The notes beneath the pieces were generated by a model. The model was not told where the DNA came from and searched no databases. It worked only from the letters and a program-made list of their open reading frames with translations. From NCBI RefSeq assembly GCF_007995055.1, contig NZ_VOQQ01000001.1, forward strand, positions 434,001-498,000: a DNA stretch of 64,000 nucleotides, in the 5' to 3' direction. The position numbers and the translations under genes are program-made. Shown piece after piece: positions 16,497 to 26,313 of the stretch. The DNA is from Sphingosinicella ginsenosidimutans (GTDB lineage Bacteria > Pseudomonadota > Alphaproteobacteria > Sphingomonadales > Sphingomonadaceae). Positions within the stretch are counted from its first letter, which is position 1; each line of letters starts with the position of its first letter.

Positions 16497-17663
16497 ATGA
16501 ATTTGGAGCTGATGCAAGCGCCCGCAGCCGAAATCGGCTTCAAAGGCGAGATTCTCGACTGCGATGCCCATCTTTATATGGAGCCCGACACGATGGCCGA
16601 GATCGTCGGCGAGATCGGTGGCGGGTTCGTTCTCGAACATGTTCGCAATCAATATGCGACCGAGCAGTTCCACAAGGACAAGGAAGCGGGAAAGACCGAC
16701 GTCTGGAACATCAAGGGATTGGGCGCGCTCGGCGCCTATGATGCCGAGGAGCGCGTCGCGGCCATGGATGCAATGGGCGTCGCGCAGCAGCTCGTCTTCC
16801 CGAACACCGCGCTGCGCGAATTGCGGATCGATTCGGACGCGGCGCGCGCGGCGATGCGCCGCTACAATGACTTCGTGATTCCCTGGACCAGGTCGACGGG
16901 AGGCCGTGCCCGCGCGGTCTGCCAGATCAACATGAGCCAGCTCGACCCGGCGATCGCCGAGCTGGATCGCGTTCTGGCCTCCGGCGCCACCGGCATTCTC
17001 CTCTCCTGCGCCTCACCGCCGGGGGGTGTCTCCCCCGCCAATGAAGCATGGGATCCGTTCTGGGCACGACTGGAGGAGGCCGACGTGCCCGCCCTCCTCC
17101 ATCTCTCCTCGGGCGGACTGCTGACCAGCGATGCGGACGACCCCGTGATCCCGCCGCGCGAATTTTCCGAGGCGCGCGCGCTCAAGGCGAGCTTTGCGAT
17201 GCGTCCGGGCGCCGAGGAGGCGATCGGCCCGTTCTTCATGCTGGTGGCGCACCTGCCGGTCGAAACCTACCTCATCTCTCTGGTGATGGGCGGCGTGTTC
17301 GAGCGATTCCCCCGCCTGCGCTTCGGCGTGATCGAGTGCGGCGCCGGCTGGCTCGGCCCGATGGCGGAGAGGATGGAGCAGCATGTCGAGCTACTCGCCA
17401 AGGTCGGCGTCACCTATCCGCTACGGCCCAAGGAATATATCCGTCGCAACGTTCGCATCACGCCGTTCTGGCATGAGAGTATCGATACGATGGTCGAACG
17501 CCACGGCATGGACGAAGTCTATGTGTTCTCGACCGATTATCCGCATGTCGAAGGCACGCGCAATCCGATCGGCAGGTTCAAGAAGACGATGAACACGGTC
17601 GGCAAGGACTATGACCGCAAGTTCTTCGTCGAGAATGCGAAGCTGCTGTTCCCGGGGGCTTGA
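16497..17663 (+). CDS. Amidohydrolase-2 family (ACMSD-like) hydrolase or decarboxylase
   Basis: A 388-residue COG2159 amidohydrolase with intact catalytic motifs. The N-terminal metal strand is EILDCDAHLYMEPDTMAE, the mid-barrel acidic region is RFGVIECGAGWLGPMAERM, and the C-terminal catalytic Asp is in VFSTDYPHVEGTRNPIGRF. Members of this group are decarboxylases or C-C hydrolases of ring-derived acids (ACMSD, gamma-resorcylate decarboxylase) and are frequent in sphingomonad catabolic clusters. The ATG at 16497 is supported by AAGGAG 7 nt upstream. It is transcribed alone, with a strong hairpin 14 bp after the stop. Confidence 0.9.
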   Translation: MNLELMQAPAAEIGFKGEILDCDAHLYMEPDTMAEIVGEIGGGFVLEHVRNQYATEQFHKDKEAGKTDVWNIKGLGALGAYDAEERVAAMDAMGVAQQLVFPNTALRELRIDSDAARAAMRRYNDFVIPWTRSTGGRARAVCQINMSQLDPAIAELDRVLASGATGILLSCASPPGGVSPANEAWDPFWARLEEADVPALLHLSSGGLLTSDADDPVIPPREFSEARALKASFAMRPGAEEAIGPFFMLVAHLPVETYLISLVMGGVFERFPRLRFGVIECGAGWLGPMAERMEQHVELLAKVGVTYPLRPKEYIRRNVRITPFWHESIDTMVERHGMDEVYVFSTDYPHVEGTRNPIGRFKKTMNTVGKDYDRKFFVENAKLLFPGA

Positions 17664-17676
17664 GGGGACACGGCGC

Positions 17677-17706
17677 GAGGGCCGCCGGAGCGATCCGGCG
17701 GCCCTC
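17677..17706 (+). terminator. Strong hairpin after the amidohydrolase gene
   Basis: GAGGGCCGCCGGA at 17677-17689 pairs perfectly with TCCGGCGGCCCTC at 17694-17706 around a GCGA tetraloop, a 13-bp GC-rich stem starting 14 bp after the stop. There is no U-tract, so it may work with Rho or as a two-way block towards the convergent gene ending at 17780. Confidence 0.75.
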
Positions 17707-17779
17707 GATGATTATCCAATGATACGAAGCGCGGTTCCGGCGCGTCCACAGAGGCCCCGGGGCGTCCGCAGCCGAAGCC

Positions 17780-18883
17780 TCAATATCCGGAGGCGACCGC
17801 GTAGCGTTCGAGATGGTGATCGACATCGCCGAAGAGCCGATCGATCACCGCGAGCTTCTTGTGGAAATAGCTCACGGGGTGCTCAAGGGTGATGCCGATC
17901 GCGCCGTGCAGCTGAACCGCCTGTTCGCCGACATAGCGGCCTGACTCGCCGACCTGCACCTTCGCGGCGGACGCGGCGCGCGCGCTCGCGACTGGATCGT
18001 CGGCTTCGGCCCTGTCGGCGGCAAGCATCGCGATCGAACGGGCCTGCTCGGTCATCACCACCATATCGACCATGCGGTGCTGGAGGACCTGAAAGCTGCC
18101 GAGCGGCTTGCCGAAGGCATGTCGGGTGCGGAGATGTTCGAGCGTTATCTCGTTCAACGCGCTCATCGCGCCCACCGCCTCGCTGCACAGGGCGGCGATC
18201 GCGCGATCCGTGGCGCGCTCCAACTCGGCAAGCCCGTCTGCGGGCTCGCCCAGGCGCTCCGCCGCAACATTGGTGAGTGTGAGATCGCATGATCCGCTTA
18301 GGTCGATGTTGCGCCATGTCTCGATGTCGAGCCCTGCCGCATTTCGGGGCACCAGGAAAAGCGACAGCAGTGCATCACTGTCGCGCGCCGAAACGATGAA
18401 CAGGTCCGCCGTGGCGCCCCCGAAAACCAGCGTCTTCACCCCCGTGAGCGCCCCCTGAGACGCGGCCGTTTCGACATGATCGAGGCGGTAACGCGAGTGT
18501 CGCTCCGCCGACGCGAGCGCCACACGGAGCGAGCCTGCTGCGATCTGGGGCAGAAGGCGCGCCTTCTGCTCGGCGCTGCCGAGCGCGTCGATCAGGCCGG
18601 CGCCGACGACTGCGGTCGCCGTCACCGGCTCGAAAACGCATGCGGCGCCAAATACCTCGAGAACGGGCATGATGTCGTGTAGCGTCCCACCGATCCCGCC
18701 ATAGGCTTCCGGTACGAGGATGCCCGGCACGCCGAGCTCAGCGATCGCGGCCCAATCCTCGTCAATCGCCTCGACATCGGCCGTGAAGGCCGGCAGCCGA
18801 TCGAGATAGGAGAAGCGGTCGCGCGCCAATCGCTCCGCGCTTTCGCGCAGCAGCGTCTGGATTTCGGTGGGTTCAAAATTCAT
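17780..18883 (-). CDS. Acyl-CoA dehydrogenase, small subunit type (cassette 1)
   Basis: A 367-residue acyl-CoA dehydrogenase-fold protein that begins MNFEPTEIQTLLRESAERLA. It keeps the family frame (VPEAYGGIGGTLHDIMPVLE, LRTRHAFGKPLGSFQVLQHR, LHGAIGITLEHPVSYFHKK) but lacks the TEPxxGSD flavin motif and the YEGT motif. Such degenerate members pair with a second dehydrogenase to form alpha2beta2 enzymes in steroid and other bulky acyl-CoA degradation. Its ATG overlaps the stop of the large-subunit gene by 4 bp, supporting a complex. It is the clear paralogue of the protein at 26314-27453. Confidence 0.9.
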   Translation of the reverse strand: MNFEPTEIQTLLRESAERLARDRFSYLDRLPAFTADVEAIDEDWAAIAELGVPGILVPEAYGGIGGTLHDIMPVLEVFGAACVFEPVTATAVVGAGLIDALGSAEQKARLLPQIAAGSLRVALASAERHSRYRLDHVETAASQGALTGVKTLVFGGATADLFIVSARDSDALLSLFLVPRNAAGLDIETWRNIDLSGSCDLTLTNVAAERLGEPADGLAELERATDRAIAALCSEAVGAMSALNEITLEHLRTRHAFGKPLGSFQVLQHRMVDMVVMTEQARSIAMLAADRAEADDPVASARAASAAKVQVGESGRYVGEQAVQLHGAIGITLEHPVSYFHKKLAVIDRLFGDVDHHLERYAVASGY

Positions 18884-20085
18884 GCGTTACCAAGTCCAAG
18901 CTCATGGCGGGCAAACATGTTGTGCTGCACTTCGCTGGATCCGCCGGCGATTGAGAAGGTGCGCGATTCGAGCCAGGCCGCGAGCGCCTTCCCCGCGCGC
19001 CGCGCCGCCTGAGCCGGAGCGTCCGAGCCGGTGATCCGCGTGCGCACGTCGAACGCGGTGCCGTAGGGGCCGATCACATCCGCGATCAGGCGAAGCATCT
19101 CCTGTTCCACCTCGGCGCCCTTCAGCTTGACGATGTTGGGCGCCCCGCCGAGGGGTCGTCCGTTCTGCTCGGCGTCGAGCAGGCGGAGCGTCGTGACCTC
19201 AAGCGTGTCGAGCGCGATTTCGGCCTGGGCGATCCGGCGCCGGAAATCGGGGCGGGCTATCATCGGAACCGGGCCATCCATCTCGCTGCGCGCCAGGGCC
19301 TTGAGCCGGGTCAGGTGTCGTTTTGATTCACCCAGTCGCGCGAAGTTGAACCGCTCGTGGGCCAACAGCGTGCGCGTCTCCTGCCAGGCGCCATTCTCCG
19401 TCCCGACGACGTTCTCCACGGGTACGCGGACATCGTCGAAGAACACCTGGTTGAAATGATGCTCGCCGCTCATGTGAAGAATGGGGCGGATGGTGACGCC
19501 CGGCGCGTCGGTCGGGATGATGAGCTGGGTAAGGCCCCGCGCGCCTTTCTGGCTCTGGTCGGTACGCACCAGCGCCAGGATCAGGGTCGAATTGTGTGCG
19601 TCGCTGGTCCAGATCTTCGATCCATTGATGACGAAATGATTGCCGTCGCGATCTGCGCGGGTCTTGAGCGCGGTGAGATCAGATCCTCCACCCGGCTCGG
19701 AGAGACCCTGGCTCCAATGATCCTCGAAATTGAGGATACGCGGCAGATAATAGGCCTTCTGCTCCGGCGTGCCGACCGCCATCAGCAGTGGCCCGACCAG
19801 CTTTTCGGGCGCCGACCGAATGTAGGGCGCTCCGGCAACGGTCGTGATTTCGGTGAACAGATGCCGTTGGGTTAGCGTCCAGCCGGGCCCGCCATGTTCT
19901 TTTGGCCAGCTCGGCATCGACCAGCCGCGGCTACGGAGGATATGCGGCCAGATCAGATATTCCTCGCGACTGAAGCGCTCGCCGGCATAGGTCTTACGGG
20001 CAATTTCGGCCGGAAGATTCGCCGCAACCCATTCGGAAACCATGCGGGCGAATTCAAGCTCCTCCGTGGTGTAGCCGAGGTTCAT
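18880..20085 (-). CDS. Acyl-CoA dehydrogenase, large subunit type (cassette 1)
   Basis: A 401-residue acyl-CoA dehydrogenase. Signatures are SMPSWPKEHGGPGWTLTQRH, QGLSEPGGGSDLTALKTRA and VINGSKIWTSDAHNS, with C-terminal TFSIAGGSSEVQHNMFARHE, where the YEGT Glu of the classical family is absent. It probably supplies the FAD-binding half of a heteromeric enzyme with the product of 17780-18883. The start is the ATG at 20085, which overlaps the hydratase stop (ATGA); longer readings upstream are in a different gene's frame. It is highly similar to the protein at 27450-28646, including the shared TRADxxGxxxVINGxKIWTS block. Confidence 0.93.
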   Translation of the reverse strand: MNLGYTTEELEFARMVSEWVAANLPAEIARKTYAGERFSREEYLIWPHILRSRGWSMPSWPKEHGGPGWTLTQRHLFTEITTVAGAPYIRSAPEKLVGPLLMAVGTPEQKAYYLPRILNFEDHWSQGLSEPGGGSDLTALKTRADRDGNHFVINGSKIWTSDAHNSTLILALVRTDQSQKGARGLTQLIIPTDAPGVTIRPILHMSGEHHFNQVFFDDVRVPVENVVGTENGAWQETRTLLAHERFNFARLGESKRHLTRLKALARSEMDGPVPMIARPDFRRRIAQAEIALDTLEVTTLRLLDAEQNGRPLGGAPNIVKLKGAEVEQEMLRLIADVIGPYGTAFDVRTRITGSDAPAQAARRAGKALAAWLESRTFSIAGGSSEVQHNMFARHELGLGNA

Positions 20086-20882
20086 TTGCGCGCCTTCTTC
20101 CGGTCGCGAAAAGCCTGCATCAACGCATGGGTCTCGGGCGTCTGGAACAGGATCGAATTGGCGACGCGGTCGAGCTGACGGCCATTGGCGCGGTCGGTAT
20201 CGGCGATGATCTCGATCATCGTCTTGGCGAGCGCCATAGCCTCCGTCGAGCGCTGGAGCAGATGCTCGCAAAAGGCATCGACGCCGGCATCGAAATCCTC
20301 GTCGTCGAACACCTCGTGGACGAGGCCCATGATCAGCGCCCGTTCGGCAGCGACCCACTTGCCAGCCATCACCAGCCAGCGCGCCCAGTGCGGCCCGCAG
20401 ATCCGCGTCATGCGGCTCATCCCGCCGGAACCTGGAAGGTGCCCGAGATCGATTTCGGGCAGGCCGTATTTTGCGCTCTTCGCGGCGAGCCGGAAATCGC
20501 AGGAAAGCGACATTTCCAGCGCCCCGCCGAGGCACGGCGCATGATGCGCCACCACCACGGGCTTTTCCACGGCCTCGATCTTGTCATTGATCGACTGCAG
20601 GGATTCACGGTCGACGCCGCCACGATACCAGCGGCGCGCCTCCATCGTGCTGCCCTTGAAATCGGGAATGCCGGCGCCGACGAAGTCCGAACCCGCCGAG
20701 AAATAGCGCCCCTTGGCGCGAATGAGCATCAGGCGCAGGTCGCGGCGCCGCCCGAGTTCATCGACCGCCTTGGATACCGCGCCCGTCATTTCAGGCGTCA
20801 TGGCGTTCAGCTTGGCGGGGCGATCGAACGTCACCTCGATGATCGGGCCACGTTCGGCCACGTGCACGACTGTCTCATCCAT
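20082..20882 (-). CDS. Enoyl-CoA hydratase (cassette 1)
   Basis: A 266-residue crotonase-fold protein with the catalytic Glu retained (YGLPEIDLGHLPGSGGMSR) and oxyanion-hole motifs GRYFSAGSDFVGAG and HHAPCLGGALEMSLSCDFR. The insertion STMEARRWYRGGVDRESLQS is shared with the paralogue at 28643-29452 and marks a subfamily. It would hydrate the enoyl-CoA produced by the adjacent dehydrogenase pair. It is coupled by 4-bp and 1-bp overlaps to the dehydrogenase downstream and the CoA transferase upstream. Confidence 0.93.
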   Translation of the reverse strand: MDETVVHVAERGPIIEVTFDRPAKLNAMTPEMTGAVSKAVDELGRRRDLRLMLIRAKGRYFSAGSDFVGAGIPDFKGSTMEARRWYRGGVDRESLQSINDKIEAVEKPVVVAHHAPCLGGALEMSLSCDFRLAAKSAKYGLPEIDLGHLPGSGGMSRMTRICGPHWARWLVMAGKWVAAERALIMGLVHEVFDDEDFDAGVDAFCEHLLQRSTEAMALAKTMIEIIADTDRANGRQLDRVANSILFQTPETHALMQAFRDRKKARK

Positions 20883-22111
20883 CAGATTGCTCCCGCCTTG
20901 CGTAGCGTGTCGATCTTGTCCCTGTCGTAGCCGAGCAACCCGCCAAGGATTTCATCCTCGTGCTGCCCGACCTCGGGAGGCGCGACCGGATCGGCGGTCG
21001 CCATCTTGGTGAAGCGGATCGGGTTCGCGAGCAGGCGCACGCTGCCGGCGCGCGGATGTTCCACCGTGCGCACCATTCCCCGCGCCTGGATCTGTGGATC
21101 CTCGAACGCGTCGCCGATGCCGTTGACTGGGCTGCACGGAACCTTGGCCTCGACGAGCGCAAGGTACAGGTCCCGCACTGTCCATGTCGACATCGCCTCG
21201 TTGAGGATCGGCACCATGTCGCGACGGTTGGTGACCCGAAGGCCGTTAGAGGCGAACCGCGGGTCCGCAAGCATGTCTTCCCGCCCGATGACGCGACAGA
21301 AACGCGGGAACAGCGCGTCCGTGCCGGCGGCGATCATGATGTGGCCGTCCTTGCACGGGAACACGCCCCCCGGCATACCGCTCACGCCCTGAGTGCCGAC
21401 GCGCGCAGGCTGTTCGCCCGTGATCGCGTAGTGCATCGCAAAATGCGAGGTGAAGGCGAGCCCGCAGTCCAGCAGGGACATGTCGATATACTCGCCGGTG
21501 CCACCAGCCGCGTCGCGCCGGTAAAGCGCCGCCAGGATGGCGATGTCCGCATAAAGCCCGGTTGCAAGATCGATGATGCTCGGGCCGGCCTTCATCGGTC
21601 CGGCGCCGGGCTCTCCGTCGGGGATGCCGGTGGTGCTCATGAAGCCGCTCATCGCCTGGGCGATGGGATCGTAGCCGGGTCGAAAGCGGTAGGGGCCGGT
21701 CTGCCCGAATCCCGTGACCGAGCAATATATGAGGCGCGGGTTGACCTTCTTCAGCTGCTCATAATCGAGCCCGCGACGCGCGAGATCGCCAACCTTGTAA
21801 TTCTCGATCACCACGTCGGCTTTGGCGACGAGGTCGCGGATAAGCTGTTGCCCGCCCTCCGACGCGAGATTCGCGGTGATCGATTTTTTCCCACGGTTGG
21901 CGGCGAGGAAGGTGGGGGTCTGATTGACCGTGCTGCCGTCCGTCCCTTGCAGGAATGCAGCCCCGTAGACCCGGCTCTCGTCGCCGGTCACGGGCTTTTC
22001 GATCTTGATGACCTCCGCGCCCAGATCCGCCAGCATCTGACCCGCCCAGGGACCGGCGAGCACTCGACTCATATCCACCACGCGAATGCCCGTCAGCGGC
22101 TGGTCCGCCAT
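20882..22111 (-). CDS. CaiB/BaiF type III CoA transferase
   Basis: A 409-residue family III CoA transferase and the first gene of the leftward operon 17780-22111. It shows GIRVVDMSRVLAGPWAGQML, DLGAEVIKIEKPVTGDESR and VIENYKVGDLARRGLDYEQL, with the catalytic Asp in SIIDLATGLYADIAILAAL. It likely activates the substrate imported by the divergent MFS transporter as its CoA thioester. Paralogue of the protein at 3125-4315. The second copy of the cassette lacks a CoA transferase, so this one may serve both. Confidence 0.94.
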   Translation of the reverse strand: MADQPLTGIRVVDMSRVLAGPWAGQMLADLGAEVIKIEKPVTGDESRVYGAAFLQGTDGSTVNQTPTFLAANRGKKSITANLASEGGQQLIRDLVAKADVVIENYKVGDLARRGLDYEQLKKVNPRLIYCSVTGFGQTGPYRFRPGYDPIAQAMSGFMSTTGIPDGEPGAGPMKAGPSIIDLATGLYADIAILAALYRRDAAGGTGEYIDMSLLDCGLAFTSHFAMHYAITGEQPARVGTQGVSGMPGGVFPCKDGHIMIAAGTDALFPRFCRVIGREDMLADPRFASNGLRVTNRRDMVPILNEAMSTWTVRDLYLALVEAKVPCSPVNGIGDAFEDPQIQARGMVRTVEHPRAGSVRLLANPIRFTKMATADPVAPPEVGQHEDEILGGLLGYDRDKIDTLRKAGAI

Positions 22112-22315
22112 AATCTGCCCACTCCTCTGCTATGTTTCAGATTTGGCCCGGGCCGAGGCGCCCCGCCACCCCTCAGAAATTGGCACAAGGCCGAGAAATC
22201 GTCTGGAGGGCGCACGCCCGATGCGGGCCAACTTTTGGTTGCTTCGCCGCCGCTGCATAGGTCGTGGTACCGGATGCTAGTCTCTGGAAGGCTCGCAGCA
22301 AGAGGAATCCCGCTT

Positions 22316-23653
22316 ATGTCGCTACTGCCGATCGATGGGGCCGAAACCAGAACTGTTGCGCCGCCGATCGCTGCCACGCCGCGCGCCTACGTCCTCGTGA
22401 TGCTCACGCTCGTCTACATCATGAACATGATCGATCGTAAGATCGTGACCATCCTTCAGGAGCCGATCAAGCACGAGTTCGGCCTGATGGACTGGCAGCT
22501 TGGACTGATGAGCGGCTTCGCCTTCGCCACCCTCTATGCCGTGGCGGGCTTTCCGATCGCGCGCTATGCGGACCGGCCGACGAGCAACCGCGTCAACATC
22601 ATTTCGGGGGCGCTGGTCGCGTGGAGCGCGGCGACGGCGCTTGGCGGCATCGCGCAGAACTATATACAATTGCTGCTCGCGCGGTTCGCGGTCGGCATCG
22701 GGGAAGCTGGCTCCGGACCGCCCTCGCATTCCATCATCGCCGATCTCTTCAGGTTGAGCGAGCGGGGCCGCGCGATGGGACTGTTCGCACTCGCTTCACC
22801 GATCGGCATCGCGGCGGGCCTTTCGATCGGCGGCTATGTGGCCGATCATTTCAGCTGGCGGGTGGCCCTGCTTCTCGTCGGTCTGCCAGGTCTGCTGCTC
22901 GCCCTCGTCTTCCGGGCGACCGTGATCGAGCCGCGTCGCAGCCAAGCCGTGGGGCAAGCGCGGCCGGCCGATCGCCCGGGTTTTCTCGAGACGTTGCGGA
23001 CCATCGGGCGAAAGCGCACCTTCCAGCTGCTGGTCACCGGCGGCTGCCTCGCGGCCTTCACGAACCTCGGTATCCAATACTGGTACCCGACCTTCTTCAT
23101 GCGCTCCTTCGGGCTGACGCTCGGAGAAGTCGGACTTGCCTGGGGCGTGGCGTCGGGCACGGCCGGCGTGGTCGGCACATTCGGCGGCGGCTGGTTGGCC
23201 GACAAATTCGGCAAGAACAATCCGCGGGCCATCCTCCTCGTCCCCGCCTGCGGCATGGTCCTCGCCCTGCCCTTCCACATCGCCGCGGTCACGGCCGCCG
23301 AATGGCACGTCGCCCTCGCGCTTCTGCTGGTCCCGACCACGCTGACGACGCTCTGGGTTGCGCCGAACATGACCCTGAACCAAGGCCTCGCGCCGCTCGC
23401 GATGCGCGCCACAATCGTTGCGCTCAGCACCTTCCTCGTTAACCTGGTCGGCCTCGGACTCGGGCCTATGGGCCTCGGCTATCTGAGCGACGTGTTCACC
23501 TCCTCCTATGGCAGCACCGAAGCAGGCCTGCGCATCGCGCTGATCGCAATCAGCCCCGTCTACCTGCTCAGCGGCCTCTGCTTTTTCGCGGGCTCCTTCT
23601 TCATCCCCCGAGACCTCGAAGATACTGCCGTCGCCGTGAAGCCAGCCTCCTGA
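22316..23653 (+). CDS. MFS transporter, Spinster-like (cassette 1)
   Basis: A 445-residue membrane protein with about 12 hydrophobic segments, beginning MSLLPIDGAETRTVAPPIAA. The first segment region VYIMNMIDRKIVTILQEPIK followed by GLMDWQLGLMSGFAFATLYA is typical of Spinster-like major facilitator proteins, and FPIARYADR is the loop 2-3 motif. It probably imports an organic acid or degradation intermediate. The ATG at 22316 is chosen because residues upstream are not membrane-like. It is divergent from the CoA transferase operon across 204 bp. Paralogue of the protein at 29701-30978. Confidence 0.92.
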   Translation: MSLLPIDGAETRTVAPPIAATPRAYVLVMLTLVYIMNMIDRKIVTILQEPIKHEFGLMDWQLGLMSGFAFATLYAVAGFPIARYADRPTSNRVNIISGALVAWSAATALGGIAQNYIQLLLARFAVGIGEAGSGPPSHSIIADLFRLSERGRAMGLFALASPIGIAAGLSIGGYVADHFSWRVALLLVGLPGLLLALVFRATVIEPRRSQAVGQARPADRPGFLETLRTIGRKRTFQLLVTGGCLAAFTNLGIQYWYPTFFMRSFGLTLGEVGLAWGVASGTAGVVGTFGGGWLADKFGKNNPRAILLVPACGMVLALPFHIAAVTAAEWHVALALLLVPTTLTTLWVAPNMTLNQGLAPLAMRATIVALSTFLVNLVGLGLGPMGLGYLSDVFTSSYGSTEAGLRIALIAISPVYLLSGLCFFAGSFFIPRDLEDTAVAVKPAS

Positions 23654-23664
23654 AGCGCAATCTT

Positions 23665-24612
23665 GTGAGCCTGACCCGATCCCAACTGGGCGAGAAGCTG
23701 CGGCTGCCCGTATTCGGCGCGCCGATGTTCCTGGTCTCGGGCCCAGGCCTCGTGATCGCGCAATGCCGAGCAGGCATCCTGGGTGTCATGCCCGCACTCA
23801 ATGTCCGCGACCCGGATCGACTGGGAAGCACGCTCGCAGAGATACGCGAAGCCCTGTCGGGCGAACCGGCCGCTCCGTTTGGCGTCAACCTGATCGCCCA
23901 CGCAAGCAACCAGCGCCTCGCGCACGACCTTGAGGTTTGCGTCGATCAGCGCGTCCCGCTGATCGTCACGTCGCTCGGAACGTCCGAAGACATTGTAAGG
24001 CGCATCCACTCCTATGGAGGCCTGGTCTTCCACGATGTGACGAACACGCGCCACGCGCGCAAGGCGGTGAAGGCCGGCGTCGATGGCATCGTCGCGGTCG
24101 CGGCCGGCGCGGGGGGACATGGCGGAACGATCAGCCCGTTCGCCCTTTGCCGGGAAATCCGCGCGATCCACAGCGGGCCAATCGCGCTTGCCGGGGCGAT
24201 TTCCACCGGCAGCGATATCGCCGCGGCCAGAGCGATGGGGGCCGACTTCGCCTATATGGGCACGCGCTTCATTGCGACGGAGGAAGCGAACATTTCGGAT
24301 GGCTATGCGCAAATGCTGCTCGCGGCCACGGCCGAAGACATCGTCTACACGCCCCACTTCTCGGGCACGCCGGGCAATTATCTGAAGGCCAGCATCGTGG
24401 CGGCCGGACTCGATCCCGACGTGGTTCGGCGCGCAAGCGGCGGCGCGATGCAGGTGACCGACGAGGGCGTAAAGAAGGCCTGGCGCGACATCTGGAGCGC
24501 AGGGCACGGGGTTGGGGCAACGGGAGAGGTCATGCCCGTCGCCACGCTGGTCGATCGACTGGAAACCGAGTTTCGCGCCGCCGGTGGCGCTGTTGGAAGG
24601 ATTTGGAGATGA
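23665..24612 (+). CDS. Nitronate monooxygenase / 2-nitropropane dioxygenase-like flavoprotein
   Basis: A 315-residue FMN-binding TIM-barrel protein. N-terminal [20 protein letters not shown], central [19 protein letters not shown], and the phosphate-binding [20 protein letters not shown] are the family's marks. Members oxidise nitronates or act as enoyl-reductase-like flavoenzymes; many in CoA clusters have unknown substrates. It starts with GTG at 23665, 12 bp after the MFS stop, and its last 4 bp overlap the ETF beta start, so transporter, flavoprotein and ETF form one rightward operon. Confidence 0.88.
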   Translation: MSLTRSQLGEKLRLPVFGAPMFLVSGPGLVIAQCRAGILGVMPALNVRDPDRLGSTLAEIREALSGEPAAPFGVNLIAHASNQRLAHDLEVCVDQRVPLIVTSLGTSEDIVRRIHSYGGLVFHDVTNTRHARKAVKAGVDGIVAVAAGAGGHGGTISPFALCREIRAIHSGPIALAGAISTGSDIAAARAMGADFAYMGTRFIATEEANISDGYAQMLLAATAEDIVYTPHFSGTPGNYLKASIVAAGLDPDVVRRASGGAMQVTDEGVKKAWRDIWSAGHGVGATGEVMPVATLVDRLETEFRAAGGAVGRIWR

Positions 24613-25358
24613 AGGTCCTGGTCGCCGTGAAGCGGGTGATCGACTATAATGTGAAGCCGCGTGTGAAGGCGGATGGCACGGGGGTCGATCTTGCCAACGT
24701 CAAGATGAGCATGAACCCGTTTGACGAGATTGCGGTCGAGGAGGCGATCCGTCTGAAGGAGAAGGGCGCGGCCGAGGAGATTGTTGCGGTTTCGATCGGC
24801 CCGGCCAAGGCGCAGGAGACGCTTCGCACCGCGCTTGCGATGGGCGCGGACCGCGCGATCCTGATCCAGACCGACGACGAGGTCGAGCCGCTGGCGGTTG
24901 CCAAGCTGCTGAAGGGCGTCGCCGACGAGGAGCAGCCGGGCCTTGTCATTCTCGGCAAGCAGGCGATCGACGATGATTCGAACCAGACCGGGCAGATGCT
25001 GGCGGCCCTGCTCGGCTGGCCGCAGGGCACCTTCGCCTCGAAGGTCGAGCTCGCCGGCGACAAGGTGGACGTGACCCGCGAGGTCGATGGCGGGCTGGAG
25101 ACGGTGCGGCTGAACACGCCGGCGGTCGTCACCACCGATCTTCGCCTGAACGAGCCGCGCTATGCGAGCCTGCCCAACATCATGAAGGCCAAGTCCAAGC
25201 CGCTCGCGACCAAGGCGCCGGCGGATTATGGCGTCGACACGAGCCCGCGGCTCACCACGCTCAAGGTGAGCGAGCCGCCCCGGCGCCAGGCCGGCGTCAA
25301 GGTCGCGGACGTGGATGAACTGATCGGCAAGCTGAAGAATCTGGGAGTGGTGGCATGA
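24609..25358 (+). CDS. etfB: Electron transfer flavoprotein beta subunit
   Basis: A 249-residue ETF beta subunit of standard length. It has [17 protein letters not shown] at the N-terminus, [20 protein letters not shown], the family signature around [19 protein letters not shown], and [20 protein letters not shown]. With ETF alpha it accepts electrons from the acyl-CoA dehydrogenases in this region and passes them to ETF-ubiquinone oxidoreductase. The start ATG at 24609 overlaps the flavoprotein stop (ATGA). The next gene is etfA, also with a 4-bp overlap. Confidence 0.97.
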   Translation: MKVLVAVKRVIDYNVKPRVKADGTGVDLANVKMSMNPFDEIAVEEAIRLKEKGAAEEIVAVSIGPAKAQETLRTALAMGADRAILIQTDDEVEPLAVAKLLKGVADEEQPGLVILGKQAIDDDSNQTGQMLAALLGWPQGTFASKVELAGDKVDVTREVDGGLETVRLNTPAVVTTDLRLNEPRYASLPNIMKAKSKPLATKAPADYGVDTSPRLTTLKVSEPPRRQAGVKVADVDELIGKLKNLGVVA

Positions 25359-26290
25359 GCGTCGCGATCGTCCTCGTCGAACATGAAGGCGGCGCGATCA
25401 AGGACGCGACGCTTGCCGCCGTCACCGCCGCGGCGAAGCTCGGCGAGGTCCATGCGCTGGTCGCCGGCCAGGGCGTCGGGCCGGTTGCCGAGGCCGCCGC
25501 GAAGATCGCCGGCGTTGCCAAGGTCCATGTCGCCGACGATGCGGCCTATGCGCACCAGCTGGCCGAGAATGTCGCGCCGGTCGCGGCCGCGCTGATGAAG
25601 GACCATGGCGATTATTTCGTCGCGCCGGCGACGACCACCGGCAAGAATGTCGCGCCGCGCGTCGCCGCCTTGCTCGATGTCATGCAGGTCAGCGACATCC
25701 TGTCGGTCGAAGGGCCCGACACCTTCACCCGGCCGATCTATGCCGGCAACGCGATCGCGACGGTGAAATCGTCCGATGCCAGGAAGGTGATCACCGTTCG
25801 CACCACCGCGTTCGAGAAGGCGGCGGCAAGCGGCGGATCGGGCAGCGTCGAGCCGGTCTCCGGCGGCGGCGATGCCGGGCTCTCCAGCTTCGTCGGCGCG
25901 GAGCTCTCGAAGTCCGAGCGGCCGGAGCTGACCAGCGCCAAGGTGATCGTCTCGGGCGGCCGCGCGCTCGGCTCGTCGGAGCAATTCCACGCCCTCATCG
26001 ATCCGCTCGCCGACAAATTGAAGGCCGGCGTCGGCGCCAGCCGCGCCGCGGTCGATGCCGGCTATGCGCCCAACGACTATCAGGTCGGCCAGACCGGCAA
26101 GATCGTCGCCCCCGAAGTCTATATCGCGATCGGCATCTCCGGCGCGATCCAGCATCTCGCCGGCATGAAGGACTCCAAGACCATCATCGCCATCAACAAG
26201 GACGAAGACGCCCCCATCTTCCAGGTCGCCGACATCGGCCTGGTCGGCGACCTCTTCAAGATCGTCCCCGAGCTCACCGAAAAACTCTGA
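25355..26290 (+). CDS. etfA: Electron transfer flavoprotein alpha subunit
   Basis: A 311-residue ETF alpha subunit. The C-terminal FAD-binding domain is complete: [20 protein letters not shown], [24 protein letters not shown] spacing, then [20 protein letters not shown] and [20 protein letters not shown]. It forms the heterodimer with ETF beta encoded directly upstream with a 4-bp overlap. Having etfAB inside the cluster matches the number of acyl-CoA dehydrogenases around it. It ends 23 bp from the end of the convergent dehydrogenase gene. Confidence 0.97.
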   Translation: MSVAIVLVEHEGGAIKDATLAAVTAAAKLGEVHALVAGQGVGPVAEAAAKIAGVAKVHVADDAAYAHQLAENVAPVAAALMKDHGDYFVAPATTTGKNVAPRVAALLDVMQVSDILSVEGPDTFTRPIYAGNAIATVKSSDARKVITVRTTAFEKAAASGGSGSVEPVSGGGDAGLSSFVGAELSKSERPELTSAKVIVSGGRALGSSEQFHALIDPLADKLKAGVGASRAAVDAGYAPNDYQVGQTGKIVAPEVYIAIGISGAIQHLAGMKDSKTIIAINKDEDAPIFQVADIGLVGDLFKIVPELTEKL

Positions 26291-26313
26291 GCGTGTTGGG
26301 ACAAGGCCCGGTA

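Noticed and set aside
20960..22315. A long forward open frame leading into the MFS gene
   Set aside because: It runs antisense through the CoA transferase gene and gives no family pattern; membrane-like sequence starts only after the ATG at 22316.
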